Shown here: positions 17,844 through 26,320 of the stretch, piece by piece
Numbering within the stretch: the stretch's first letter is position 1
Layout of the letters: each line of letters starts with the position of its first letter
DNA from: Pectobacterium sp. A5351
Lineage (GTDB): Bacteria; Pseudomonadota; Gammaproteobacteria; Enterobacterales; Enterobacteriaceae
DNA: 64,000 nt
Reading direction: 5' to 3'
Assembly (NCBI RefSeq): GCF_028335745.1
Contig: NZ_CP116477.1
Coordinates: 1,674,001 to 1,738,000, forward strand
Program-made: the position numbers and the translations under genes
Notes under the pieces: generated by a model
The model's input: only the letters and a program-made list of their open reading frames with translations
Databases searched by the model: none
What the model was told of the DNA's origin: nothing

Positions 17844-18556
17844 GTACACCGCTGATTGGCGTGCTGGGCGGCATGGGGCCGCTGGCAACGGTCGATTTGC
17901 TGCATAAAATCATTGAAGAAACGCCCGCCAGCCGCGATCAAGATCATGTGCCAGTGGTGGTCTGGAATGTGCCACAGATTCCCGATCGTCAACAGGCGCT
18001 GGCAGGAACGGGTGAATCACCGTTGCCGACGCTGTTGCATGCTATCCGGCAGCTTAATTGTCTATCAGTCAGCCATATCGTGGTGCCGTGCAATACGGCG
18101 CATCATTGGTTTGACGCGCTGGCTGAGGCAAGCCATGCGCCGCTGGTGCATATTGCCGACACCACGCTGCACGCCATTGCACAGTCTTTGGAGATGAAGC
18201 AAACGCCGCACAAGATGGGTCTGATAGCGACACACGGGACGCTCAACGCCGGGTGGTATCAGCAGCGTTTTGCCGCGCAGTTAGAGGCTGAAACCGTGGT
18301 GCCGAATGAGCAGGAGATGACGACGCTGTTTGTTCCAGGGTGCTATGCGGTAAAACGTGGCGAGCTACGACAGGGTGGACGCTTACTGGATCAGCTTGCT
18401 GAACAGCTGGTGGTGCGAGGAGCAGAGTGTCTGGTGCTGGCCTGTACGGAAGTGCCTCCGGCGCTGGAGGTGGTGTCGTCACGCTGGCGTGACATCAGTA
18501 TCGATCCAACACGCGCGCTGGCACAGGCCTGCGTGCGCATCTGGCAACAGAAATGA
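17840..18556 (+). CDS. Aspartate/glutamate-type amino-acid racemase
   Basis: A 238-residue PLP-independent racemase. The two catalytic cysteines are visible in [11 protein letters not shown] and [11 protein letters not shown], and the N-terminus has the family glycine motif [14 protein letters not shown]. Members interconvert D and L forms of acidic amino acids. The start codon overlaps the stop of the desulfhydrase/sulfo-lyase gene (ATGA), so the two proteins are made together and probably act on the same amino acid. In this setting cysteate, a sulfonate analogue of aspartate, would be a logical substrate. A hairpin with ACACCCT and AGGGTGT arms follows at 18564-18593. Confidence 0.85.
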   Translation: MSTPLIGVLGGMGPLATVDLLHKIIEETPASRDQDHVPVVVWNVPQIPDRQQALAGTGESPLPTLLHAIRQLNCLSVSHIVVPCNTAHHWFDALAEASHAPLVHIADTTLHAIAQSLEMKQTPHKMGLIATHGTLNAGWYQQRFAAQLEAETVVPNEQEMTTLFVPGCYAVKRGELRQGGRLLDQLAEQLVVRGAECLVLACTEVPPALEVVSSRWRDISIDPTRALAQACVRIWQQK

Positions 18557-18637
18557 AAACACCCTGTCAGCGGCTGCTAGTAGGGTGTAGCGACTATCGC
18601 ATGAAAGCCGCCCATTGCTGAGCGACTTTTCGGCTGA

Positions 18638-19978
18638 TTACAGGAAGCCGTACATGGCGGCGAATACCCAGCCAAAGATACAGGAGGTGGTTACGCCAAT
18701 GAGTCCCGGCAGGATGAAGCTGTGGTTGATAACGAAGCGGCCAATCTTGGTGGTGCCGGAGCGGTCAAACTGGATAGCAGCCAGATCGCTTGGGTAGGTT
18801 GGCAGAATGTAGTAACCATAACAGGCGGGTGCGGATGCCACGATGTACGCGGGATCCACGCCGATAGCCAGCGCAACCGGAACAATCGCCGCCAGCGCTG
18901 CCGCCTGCGAGTTTACGAACTTCGAGACAATCAGCAGGATAATGGCGTAAGCCCAGGGATACACTTTCACCAATGAACCCAGCGTCGCTTTGATCTCTTC
19001 CAGATGCGCGCCAAACATGGTTTCCGCCATCCAGGCAATACCATATACCGCGACGATGGCGATCATCCCTGAACGGAACACCTCATTCTTCGAGATGGAT
19101 GACGGATTGGTTTTGGTCGCAATAATGATGATGGCACCAGACAGCAGCATAAACATCTGAATGACCAGCACCATCGACAACGGCTTCCCGCCAAAGGCCG
19201 GACGTAGCCCTTCAACGGCACCCAGAATCGCTACCGCCGCGATGGTTGCCAGAAAGATCCACATAGCGACCCAGTTGCTGCGTGGCAGTTTTCTGTCCAG
19301 CAGGGTGGCGGTATCACCATACACATACTGTTTGTTTTCTGGGTCGGCGATGAATTTCTGAAAATCCTCATCCTTGTCCAATTCCTTACCGCGGAACCAA
19401 CTGAAAATCCCAATTGCCAGAATACCCAACAGGGTAGAAGGGATGGTAATAGACAGCAGGTCGAGGAATCCCAGATGTTTACCCTGGAAGGTGAAATTCG
19501 CCAACATGGCGACCAGCGACACCACCGCAACAGACACTGGGCTGGCGATAATCCCCATCTGGGCACCAATGGAACTGGCGGCCATCGGCCTTTCTGGGCG
19601 GATATTATTCTTGATGGCGACATCATAAATAATCGGCAGAATGGTATACACCACGTGGCCGGTACCACACAGGATCGTCAGAATACAGGTGACGAACGGT
19701 GCGATAATCGACACGTATTTCGGGTTACGCCGTAGCATACGTTCCGCGATTTGCAGCATGACATCCAGCCCACCCGATGCCTGAAGCGTTGCCGACGCGG
19801 CCACCACGGCAATGATGACCAGCATGACATCGACGGGAGGTTTACCCGGTTGCAGTTTAAAAATAAAGACCAGAATAACAAGTCCAATCCCGCCTAATAA
19901 ACCCAGCGCGATCCCGCCTTTTCTTGCCCCGTAAAAAAGGCAGATCAGGACAATGACTAATTGAATGATGAAGTCCAT
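18638..19978 (-). CDS. dcuB: Anaerobic C4-dicarboxylate antiporter DcuB
   Basis: A 446-residue inner-membrane carrier, matching E. coli DcuB nearly throughout: [83 protein letters not shown], and [13 protein letters not shown]. It exchanges fumarate, malate or aspartate for succinate during fumarate respiration. It is convergent with the racemase gene. An FNR-type box about 100 bases upstream fits anaerobic induction. It may simply be a neighbour of the sulfonate-like cluster, although aspartate-like anions are its substrates. Confidence 0.93.
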   Translation of the reverse strand: MDFIIQLVIVLICLFYGARKGGIALGLLGGIGLVILVFIFKLQPGKPPVDVMLVIIAVVAASATLQASGGLDVMLQIAERMLRRNPKYVSIIAPFVTCILTILCGTGHVVYTILPIIYDVAIKNNIRPERPMAASSIGAQMGIIASPVSVAVVSLVAMLANFTFQGKHLGFLDLLSITIPSTLLGILAIGIFSWFRGKELDKDEDFQKFIADPENKQYVYGDTATLLDRKLPRSNWVAMWIFLATIAAVAILGAVEGLRPAFGGKPLSMVLVIQMFMLLSGAIIIIATKTNPSSISKNEVFRSGMIAIVAVYGIAWMAETMFGAHLEEIKATLGSLVKVYPWAYAIILLIVSKFVNSQAAALAAIVPVALAIGVDPAYIVASAPACYGYYILPTYPSDLAAIQFDRSGTTKIGRFVINHSFILPGLIGVTTSCIFGWVFAAMYGFL

Positions 19979-20081
19979 AGTAGCCCCATTGCATTGCTTT
20001 ATAAGATGAACTAATTAGTTAGAATTAAAATAAGTGAGTTTTTACTGTGGGTACTATATGGACGGGTTGTTATTTATTTTC

Positions 20082-20095
20082 TTGATCTAAATCTA
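20082..20095 (-). promoter_or_regulatory. FNR-type box upstream of dcuB
   Basis: TTGATCTAAATCTA matches TTGATnnnnATCAA at all but one position. It lies about 104 bases before the dcuB start, in the AT-rich promoter region. Confidence 0.6.
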
Positions 20096-20709
20096 TTAAA
20101 TTTTATCTTTGCCTGCTTTACTGAAAATAAAAGATCTCGCTCGCAATAATGGAGATTTTTTGGTTTCTTTAGTTATTTAAGTGTGACTTTAATTTATTAA
20201 AGATTATTTTATGCGTCAGTTGGCGAAATTGTTAATGAATAGCGAGGTGTTTTTAAAAGTGATTAAATTATTGTTCTTATTTTGTTGTGTCTTTTTTATT
20301 TTATTTTTTATTTTCGTTAACGATTGCCGTAAAAAATTATACTTTAATGTCATTTCATCTACCTCTAATGAGGTATTTTTTGCTATTGTGTTGTTTTTAA
20401 ATGATTAGGTTTAAAAATGATAACATGAATCCCTTTTTGACAATGAAGTCAACGCCAGGTCGTCGAGAGATTGTCGGTAAATAAAAATGACTGTCGCGCT
20501 ACCGCTATTTACACCAGAAATATAGCTGACGGATTTACAGCGATTTTCACATCGAATGCGAAGCAAGACAGCTTTTATAGTGTGATTGGTTATTAATATA
20601 AAATCTTTATAAATATTTTATAATATCTGGAGGCGGCTTATTTTCCTTTCTAATCGGATATGGCCGCACATTCGCGTTATCTCCAATGTTGTGTTCTGAA
20701 TTCACGTCG
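20096..20709. other. AT-rich intergenic region between dcuB and the has operon
   Basis: Over 600 bases, strongly AT-rich to about 20450, between the dcuB promoter and the end of the last has-operon gene. The single short frame (20211-20408, plus) encodes a Phe/Leu/Val-rich peptide typical of random AT-rich DNA, and I do not call it. No repeat or RNA gene recognised. Very low GC could mark H-NS binding. Confidence 0.5.
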
Positions 20710-22065
20710 TTAGCGGTGTACGAAATAGGTCGCTAACTGATGCAACGTCTGTTCGTCAAGCGTTCCGGCGTAGTAGCGCAGTTGTAGCCACGCCGTCAGC
20801 CAGGTATAACGCGCTTCAGTCAGATCGCGCCGTGCACCATAGAGCTGCTGTTCGGCGTTCAGCACGTCAAGATTCACGCGCTCTCCGCCCTGAACGCTTT
20901 TCTGGGTGGCGGTAACCAGCGCCAGCGCCGACTTTTCCGCTAGTTCATAGGCGCGGATTTTCGCCTGACTGCTGGTGACCAGATTAAACTGGCGGCGCAG
21001 TTCCGTCTGGATTGTCGCCGTCTGTTCGTCTTTCTCCAACGCCGTCTGCTGATAGCGCTCCTGTGCCTGACGCGTCGCGGCAGAGACGCCGCCGCCGGCA
21101 AAAATCGGTACGCTGACGCGGATGCCAATCGATCGCGTATCGTATTTTTGGTTGTAGCTGTTTTCGGTGTCTGACTGTGTATTGCGCGTGCTGGCGACCA
21201 GCGTGACCTGCGGCAGATGACCTGCCCGGTTACGCTCAATGCCGTACTTCGCCACGGCTAGCGACTGGTTGAGCGCCAGTAGCTGCGCGTTGTGACGCAG
21301 CGCCAGCGCTTGCCAGTGCTGATAGCCCGCAGGCTGAAGCGGCTGCGGCGTAAAGCGTGGCGTTAGCGCTGCAAGCTGATCCACACCAACGGGCATCCCC
21401 AGCAGCGTTTCCAGTTCACGCAGGCTGATATCCAGATTGTCCTGCGCTTCGATGAGCTGCGCTTCGGTCAGATTGACGCGCGCTTCGGTTTCCAGCATAT
21501 CGGTGCGCGTGCCTTCTCCCTGCTGGAAGAGGCGTTGATTCAGCTGATATTGCTCGCGATAAGCGCGCTGCTGTGCCTGAACCAGCGCAATCTGCTCGCG
21601 GCTAAATAGCACGTTGGCGTAAGCCTGGAACAGACGTACCAATAACTGCTGGCTGGCATCGCGTAGCTGTTCGTCTGCCAGCACGGCGCTGGCTTCACCC
21701 TGCTGATAGCGTGACCACGCCGCGTAGTCGATCAGCGGTTGTTGCAGAGAAAAGCTGGAAGCCCGACTGGTGTAATCCCGTTCTGAGTGCTGGCCACCTG
21801 TCGTCACTGTGGAATCGTTACGGGACTGGCTGTAATCATAGGTGACTTTCGGCAACAGCCCGGCGCGCCCGATGTTTTTCTCTTCGCTATCGGCATTACG
21901 CGCATGTACAGCGGCCTGAAAAGCGGGGTCGTGCGTTAACGCATGTTGCCAGGCTTCCATTAACCCTAATGCCTGACTCGGTGTGCTGTAGAGCAGCGTG
22001 AAAACAAGGGAAACGGCATAGCTGGAGCGGATCGCCACGCGATAAACGGATGAATGGCGCAGCAT
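20710..22065 (-). CDS. hasF: TolC-family outer-membrane channel of the HasA type I exporter
   Basis: A 451-residue TolC/PrtF-type protein. A signal peptide ends at about residue 32 (PSQALGLMEAWQHALTHDP). Two long helical repeats follow, with family motifs SLQQPLIDY, NLTEAQLIEAQDNLD, and in the second half VSVPIFAGGGVSAATRQA and LDVLNAEQQLYGARRDL. It forms the outer-membrane tunnel of a type I secretion system. The gene follows the membrane-fusion gene by 2 bases and ends the has operon. In Serratia the has operon ends instead with hasB, and TolC/HasF is encoded elsewhere, so this organisation resembles the Erwinia prtDEF set. Naming as hasF or prtF is a matter of convention. Confidence 0.85.
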   Translation of the reverse strand: MLRHSSVYRVAIRSSYAVSLVFTLLYSTPSQALGLMEAWQHALTHDPAFQAAVHARNADSEEKNIGRAGLLPKVTYDYSQSRNDSTVTTGGQHSERDYTSRASSFSLQQPLIDYAAWSRYQQGEASAVLADEQLRDASQQLLVRLFQAYANVLFSREQIALVQAQQRAYREQYQLNQRLFQQGEGTRTDMLETEARVNLTEAQLIEAQDNLDISLRELETLLGMPVGVDQLAALTPRFTPQPLQPAGYQHWQALALRHNAQLLALNQSLAVAKYGIERNRAGHLPQVTLVASTRNTQSDTENSYNQKYDTRSIGIRVSVPIFAGGGVSAATRQAQERYQQTALEKDEQTATIQTELRRQFNLVTSSQAKIRAYELAEKSALALVTATQKSVQGGERVNLDVLNAEQQLYGARRDLTEARYTWLTAWLQLRYYAGTLDEQTLHQLATYFVHR

Positions 22066-22067
22066 GA

Positions 22068-23426
22068 TTACTCCTCGGTTAGTGCCAGATGCAGGCGATC
22101 GGAAAGCGGTTTGAACAGGTAGTTGAGCAGGGAGCGTTCACCGGTACGAATAAAGGCTTGCACCGGCATACCGGGGCGTACGTCTAGCCCGGCAAGCTGT
22201 TGCTTACCCTGTTCATCGACGTGAATACGCAGGGCGTAATAGGGTTTTCCGGTCTGCTGCTCGACGAGTTGGTCGGCACCGATGAGTGCGACAACGCCAG
22301 AAATACGCGGTGTGGTGCTTTGGTTGAACGCAGAAAACAGCAACTCGACCGGCAGCCCGTTATTGACTCTGTCTACCAGCTCGATAGGCAGCTGCGCGTC
22401 AATCAATAGCGGTTGCCCATCAGGAACAATCTCCATCAACATCTGCCCACTATTGACCACGCCGCCTTCGGTATGCAGCGCCAGCCCGACGACTGTACCG
22501 CTGGCGGGCGCGCGAATATGCGTGTGCTGAAGTTCATACTCCGCTGTTTTCAGTCGCTGGGTGAGATCCTGAATGGAACGCTGGGTATCGGCGAGCTGGG
22601 CGCGTACCTCTTTCTGATATTCGTTCTGGCGCTGTTGGATCTTTTGCTCCAGTTCGACGACCTGCTGCTGAAGCTGCACCTGATTATTCCGTTCCTGAGC
22701 AATTGCGCCTGCCAACTGGGCAGCCTGCCGCTCGACGTCCAGCAGGCGGTTACGGGCGATATAGCCTTCCTGCGCCAGCGGACGCAGCCCGCGTAGCTGC
22801 TCGCTGATAATCTGAAATTGCGTTTGGCTGCTAGCCAGCAGTGCCTGTGAACCCTGCGACTGCGCCTTTGCCCCGATGATGGCAGCCTGCATCGCCGCGC
22901 GTTCCTGTTGCAGTGCGGCGCGACGGCTGATGAAGAGCTGCTGCTGGGCGATCTGGATCTGCTGCGTGACGGTGTTGTGTGGTTCTGTGGAAGCAGGGAA
23001 AGGGATCGTACTGAGATCGTCACGTTCCGCCAGCAGGCGCGTTTCGCCCGCGTGTGCTTCCTGAAGCTGAGTGACGAGATTGTCGCGCTGTGCCTGAGCG
23101 GGTGTCTGATCCAGCGTGGCAAGAATTTGTCCGGCCTGCACGTGGTCACCATCTCGCACGCTGAGCGAGGCGATGCGTCCGCTACTGACGGGCTGCACCG
23201 CTTTGCGGTTGTCTGCGACAATGACCCGACCAGATACGGCGACGCCTTTATCCAACGGTGCCATGCCGGCCCACAGCAGCAGGCCACCAAAGCCGATAAG
23301 CACCAGCCAGAGGCCGTGCTTCAAATAGCGCCCGGCATCGGTATGTAACGGCATCGCCGCAACGTTATCCTCCACCTGAGGGAGAGGAGCGGTTGGCTGT
23401 GATGTGACTTCGCGTAACGCGGACAT
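22068..23426 (-). CDS. hasE: HlyD-family membrane-fusion protein of the HasA exporter
   Basis: A 452-residue periplasmic adaptor. It has a cytoplasmic N-terminus and one transmembrane helix at about 34-54 (HGLWLVLIGFGGLLLWAG). A lipoyl-like half follows (VQPVSSGRIASLSVRDGDHV), then a long coiled coil (about 120-290, Gln-rich). The second lipoyl half (THIRAPASGTVVGLALHTEGG) and a beta-barrel domain close the protein. It links the inner-membrane ABC protein to the TolC channel in type I secretion and matches HasE/PrtE in length and layout. It lies 64 bases after hasD and 2 bases before the TolC-like gene. Confidence 0.9.
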   Translation of the reverse strand: MSALREVTSQPTAPLPQVEDNVAAMPLHTDAGRYLKHGLWLVLIGFGGLLLWAGMAPLDKGVAVSGRVIVADNRKAVQPVSSGRIASLSVRDGDHVQAGQILATLDQTPAQAQRDNLVTQLQEAHAGETRLLAERDDLSTIPFPASTEPHNTVTQQIQIAQQQLFISRRAALQQERAAMQAAIIGAKAQSQGSQALLASSQTQFQIISEQLRGLRPLAQEGYIARNRLLDVERQAAQLAGAIAQERNNQVQLQQQVVELEQKIQQRQNEYQKEVRAQLADTQRSIQDLTQRLKTAEYELQHTHIRAPASGTVVGLALHTEGGVVNSGQMLMEIVPDGQPLLIDAQLPIELVDRVNNGLPVELLFSAFNQSTTPRISGVVALIGADQLVEQQTGKPYYALRIHVDEQGKQQLAGLDVRPGMPVQAFIRTGERSLLNYLFKPLSDRLHLALTEE

Positions 23427-23490
23427 GATTATCCTCTTCTTTCCATGATGCTTTTCTGACGGCAGGCGTTCGTTATCAATGCGCTATGCC

Positions 23491-25380
23491 TCATTTATCC
23501 GGTGCGGCACGGCGCGGCGTCGGCGTGCTGTACACCATGCTCAATCCGGCGGAACCGGGCTCTTTTGGAGCAAAGGCATTTGCGGCGTCAGCGGTATTAA
23601 CCGATGTAGGTTTAGGGCTGGTGGGTTTCGTCATCGGTTTGGTCAGAGAAGCATTGGCGGGCTTGGCGCGCTGTAGCTCTTTCAGTACCTGCTCCGTTGC
23701 GCCGAAATACTGAATCTGCCCTGCGCGCAGGACTAACAGCTTAGTGGCGCAGGACAGTAGGGCGGGCTTATGTGTGATCAGCACCTGCGTGCTTTTGGCC
23801 TCCTGCTGAGCGGCAATTGCGGCCAATAAGGCTTTCTCGCCGTCGTCATCCAGGCTGGCATTAGGCTCGTCCATCACAATCAGGCGTGGCTGGTTGTAAA
23901 TGGCTCTGGCGAGGGCAACCCGCTGCTTCTGTCCACCAGACAGCCCGGCACCGCCTTCGCCCAGTGGTGTATCGTAGCCTTGCGGCAGCCGTAGAATCAT
24001 CTCGTGCACGCCTGCTGTGATGGCAGCGGCAACGATCTTCTCTGCGTCCGGCTGAGCAAAACGCGCGATGTTTTCGGCAATCGTCCCGCTGAAAAGCTGT
24101 ACATCCTGCGGCAGATAGCCGATGAAGCGACCCAAATCACCTTTGTCCCACTGATGCATGTCTGCGCCGTCCAGCCTGACTTTACCGCCGAGAGCGGGCA
24201 TGGCGGCAACCAGCAGGCGGGCGAGGGTGGATTTACCTGAACCAGAAGGGCCCAGCACGCCGAGCACATCGCCGGGAGCCAGTTCAAACGTGATATTGGC
24301 GAGTATGGGGGTACGCGTGTTGGGGGCGTTAGCGCTGAGCTGTTCCACCTGAAGTTTACCTTCCGGGGGGGGCAGCGCCATGCCAGCGGCACGCGCCGGA
24401 TGCGCATCGAGCAGGAGATTGACCCGTTGCCAGGCAAGACGCGCCTGCATCCACTGCTTCCAGACGCCAATGATCTGATCGATTGGGCTGAGCACGCGGC
24501 TTACCAGAATGGATCCGGCGATCATCATGCCGGGCGTGATATCCCCGTTGACGGCCAGCAACGCGCCCAGCCCCAACATCAGCGATTGAAGCGCCAGTCG
24601 GGTACTTTTCGTCAGTGAGGTAATGTTGGCGCTCTTTTCGCTGGCAACATTCTGATAATAGAGAAAAGATTTGTGCTGCGTCAGCCAGCGTTCGCGCATG
24701 GCGGGCAGCATTCCCATGGCTTCGATGGCATCGGCGTTGCGCAGGTTAGCGTTAGCCTGTTGCGTCGCCTGAACGGTGTTTTGTGCGGCTAAGGCCAAGG
24801 GTTCGCGCGTAAGTTTTTGATTCAGCCAGGCCAGCACAATCAGTATGATCGCCCCCGCCAGCGCCATCACGCCGAGCCAGGGGTGAAGTAAGAAGATCAC
24901 CAGCAGATAAACGGGAAACCACGGCGCATCAAAGAAGGCGAACAGCGCGTTTCCAGTAGCGAACTGGCGCAGGGCGGTAAGATCGTTTAAGGCTTGCCCT
25001 GCTCCCGCCGTGCCGTTCCTGAGATTGCTTTCAAACGCCGCATTGTAGATACGCTGATTCAGGCGCATGTCCATCTGTGTACCGAGGCGGATCACCACTG
25101 CGCTGCGTATCCATTCCAGTAATCCCATCAGTAAGAACAGACCCAGCATAATGATCGTCAGCATTGCCAGCGTCATGGTGCTGCTGGAAGGTAATACGCG
25201 ATCATAAACCTGAAGCATATAAATCGCTGGCGCCAGCATCAGCAGATTGATGACGGCGCTGAACAGGCCAATTCCCCAAAATCCCTGACGGTAGGCGGCC
25301 AGCGCGTCAATAATTTCCCTGCCTGATGAAGCCGGATGGGATGCGGGCATGGGAGGTTCCTTCTTCAATAAAGTCGCCAT
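23491..25380 (-). CDS. hasD: Type I secretion ABC transporter HasD
   Basis: A 629-residue ABC half-transporter of the PrtD/HasD class that exports the haemophore HasA. Six transmembrane helices fill the first 320 residues (NLLMLAPAIYMLQVYDRVLPS is the family signature). The ATPase domain follows with [34 protein letters not shown] and switch histidine ITHKPA. A Thr/Pro/Ser/Ala-rich C-terminal extension of about 60 residues is unusual for the family. The frame is open to 25458. I start at ATG 25380 behind GGTGAG; ATG 25350 behind AAGGA is also possible. It follows hasA after a hairpin. Confidence 0.9.
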   Translation of the reverse strand: MATLLKKEPPMPASHPASSGREIIDALAAYRQGFWGIGLFSAVINLLMLAPAIYMLQVYDRVLPSSSTMTLAMLTIIMLGLFLLMGLLEWIRSAVVIRLGTQMDMRLNQRIYNAAFESNLRNGTAGAGQALNDLTALRQFATGNALFAFFDAPWFPVYLLVIFLLHPWLGVMALAGAIILIVLAWLNQKLTREPLALAAQNTVQATQQANANLRNADAIEAMGMLPAMRERWLTQHKSFLYYQNVASEKSANITSLTKSTRLALQSLMLGLGALLAVNGDITPGMMIAGSILVSRVLSPIDQIIGVWKQWMQARLAWQRVNLLLDAHPARAAGMALPPPEGKLQVEQLSANAPNTRTPILANITFELAPGDVLGVLGPSGSGKSTLARLLVAAMPALGGKVRLDGADMHQWDKGDLGRFIGYLPQDVQLFSGTIAENIARFAQPDAEKIVAAAITAGVHEMILRLPQGYDTPLGEGGAGLSGGQKQRVALARAIYNQPRLIVMDEPNASLDDDGEKALLAAIAAQQEAKSTQVLITHKPALLSCATKLLVLRAGQIQYFGATEQVLKELQRAKPANASLTKPMTKPTSPKPTSVNTADAANAFAPKEPGSAGLSMVYSTPTPRRAAPDK

Positions 25381-25578
25381 CGTTCTCACCGTGGTGTCCC
25401 CACAAGGTGGAAGAGGGGGAAAACGGTTAGCCGTACCGCTATTGACGCGGTTTGCCAACGGTTATTACACTCAATAGACCGCCGCGGTGCCGTGCCCGTC
25501 ATATTTCACGCTGCATCCGTGCAACGCGAAATATTCAGGGGTATCTCTACTCTCTCCGTACCGCGACGGTGTTCACTC

Positions 25579-25610
25579 AAACGGCTAAAAGCGTCATCTT
25601 TTAGCCGTTT
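25579..25610 (-). terminator. Perfect 13-bp hairpin between hasA and hasD
   Basis: AAACGGCTAAAAG (25579-25591) and CTTTTAGCCGTTT (25598-25610) with a 6-base loop, starting 3 bases after the hasA stop. On the hasA strand only three T residues follow, so it is more likely an attenuator or 3'-end stabiliser than a full terminator. Confidence 0.75.
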
Positions 25611-25612
25611 TC

Positions 25613-26200
25613 TTATGCCGCCAGCAGATCGGCGGTTTCGGCGACGCCAACGACGTCAACCACGGTATCCGCAGAAAGCGCAGCATCGGAGGTCGCCGTG
25701 GCGAAGCTCAGGCTATCCAGGCTGGCGTTAATATCGATACCGGCATTGGTCAGCGCATCCAGCAGTGGCTGAACCTGTCCGCTCATCAGACCGTAGACGA
25801 CCTGATGCACCACGCCTTCACGGCCACTATCCACGATGCTGGAGAGATCCAGGCCGCTAAAGGTGACCTGAGGTTCTTGAATGGCGTATGCGGTGCCGGT
25901 GCCGCCGCTCAGACCGTCGCCGAAGGTCAGTGAATCCAGTTGGCCGTGCAGAACGTGGTTAGAGAATTGATACGCCAGATTGCCTTCGGCAACGAAGGCG
26001 GAGGTATCGTTATTCGGGCTGACCAGAGAGTATTGTGTCCCGTTATTCCAGGAGGTGCCACCGTAGAAACCTCCCGAGTTGCTGTCGGTAACGTTATCGT
26101 TGGTGTGGTTAGCATCGCCGAATAGAGAGGACCACTCGGTCAGATACTGGGAGATAGAATAACTGGAAAACTCGGTGTCATACTGAATACTTAAACTCAT
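25613..26200 (-). CDS. hasA: Extracellular haemophore HasA
   Basis: A 195-residue secreted haem-binding protein. It has no N-terminal signal peptide and ends DLLAA, the C-terminal HasA export signal of type I secretion. The haem ligands of Serratia HasA align with His32 (FGDANHTND) and Tyr77 (EGNLAYQF), with His82 or His85 in place of the helper His83. GFYGG, GQLDSLTFGDGLSGG and GVVHQVVYGLMSGQ are family blocks. HasA takes haem from host haemoproteins and passes it to HasR. GAGGAA precedes the ATG. Hairpins on both sides of the gene suggest separate control of its mRNA level. Confidence 0.95.
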   Translation of the reverse strand: MSLSIQYDTEFSSYSISQYLTEWSSLFGDANHTNDNVTDSNSGGFYGGTSWNNGTQYSLVSPNNDTSAFVAEGNLAYQFSNHVLHGQLDSLTFGDGLSGGTGTAYAIQEPQVTFSGLDLSSIVDSGREGVVHQVVYGLMSGQVQPLLDALTNAGIDINASLDSLSFATATSDAALSADTVVDVVGVAETADLLAA

Positions 26201-26234
26201 GTTTTATTCCTCATTAATACTCTATCTGATAAAC

Positions 26235-26287
26235 GGAGGCGTTTTGTGCCTCCTCTGACAAACCGCGCATCGTGATGACTCGCGGTT
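26235..26287 (-). terminator. Two hairpins between hasR and hasA
   Basis: GGAGGC/GCCTCC at 26235-26240 and 26248-26253, and AACCGCG/CGCGGTT at 26261-26267 and 26281-26287. Neither is followed by a long T run on the minus strand, so partial termination or mRNA processing is more likely than a full stop. Confidence 0.55.
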
Positions 26288-26320
26288 GATTCACACGCAG
26301 GCAGCCCCTGCGAAGAATGC

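Noticed and set aside
20211..20408. 65-residue plus-strand frame in the AT-rich dcuB-has gap
   Set aside because: Composition (Phe, Leu, Val, Ile and Lys) is what AT-rich DNA gives by chance, there is no clear ribosome-binding site, and no family resemblance.
25492..25731. Plus-strand frame across the hasA end
   Set aside because: Antisense to hasA and spans its 3' hairpin; no start signal.
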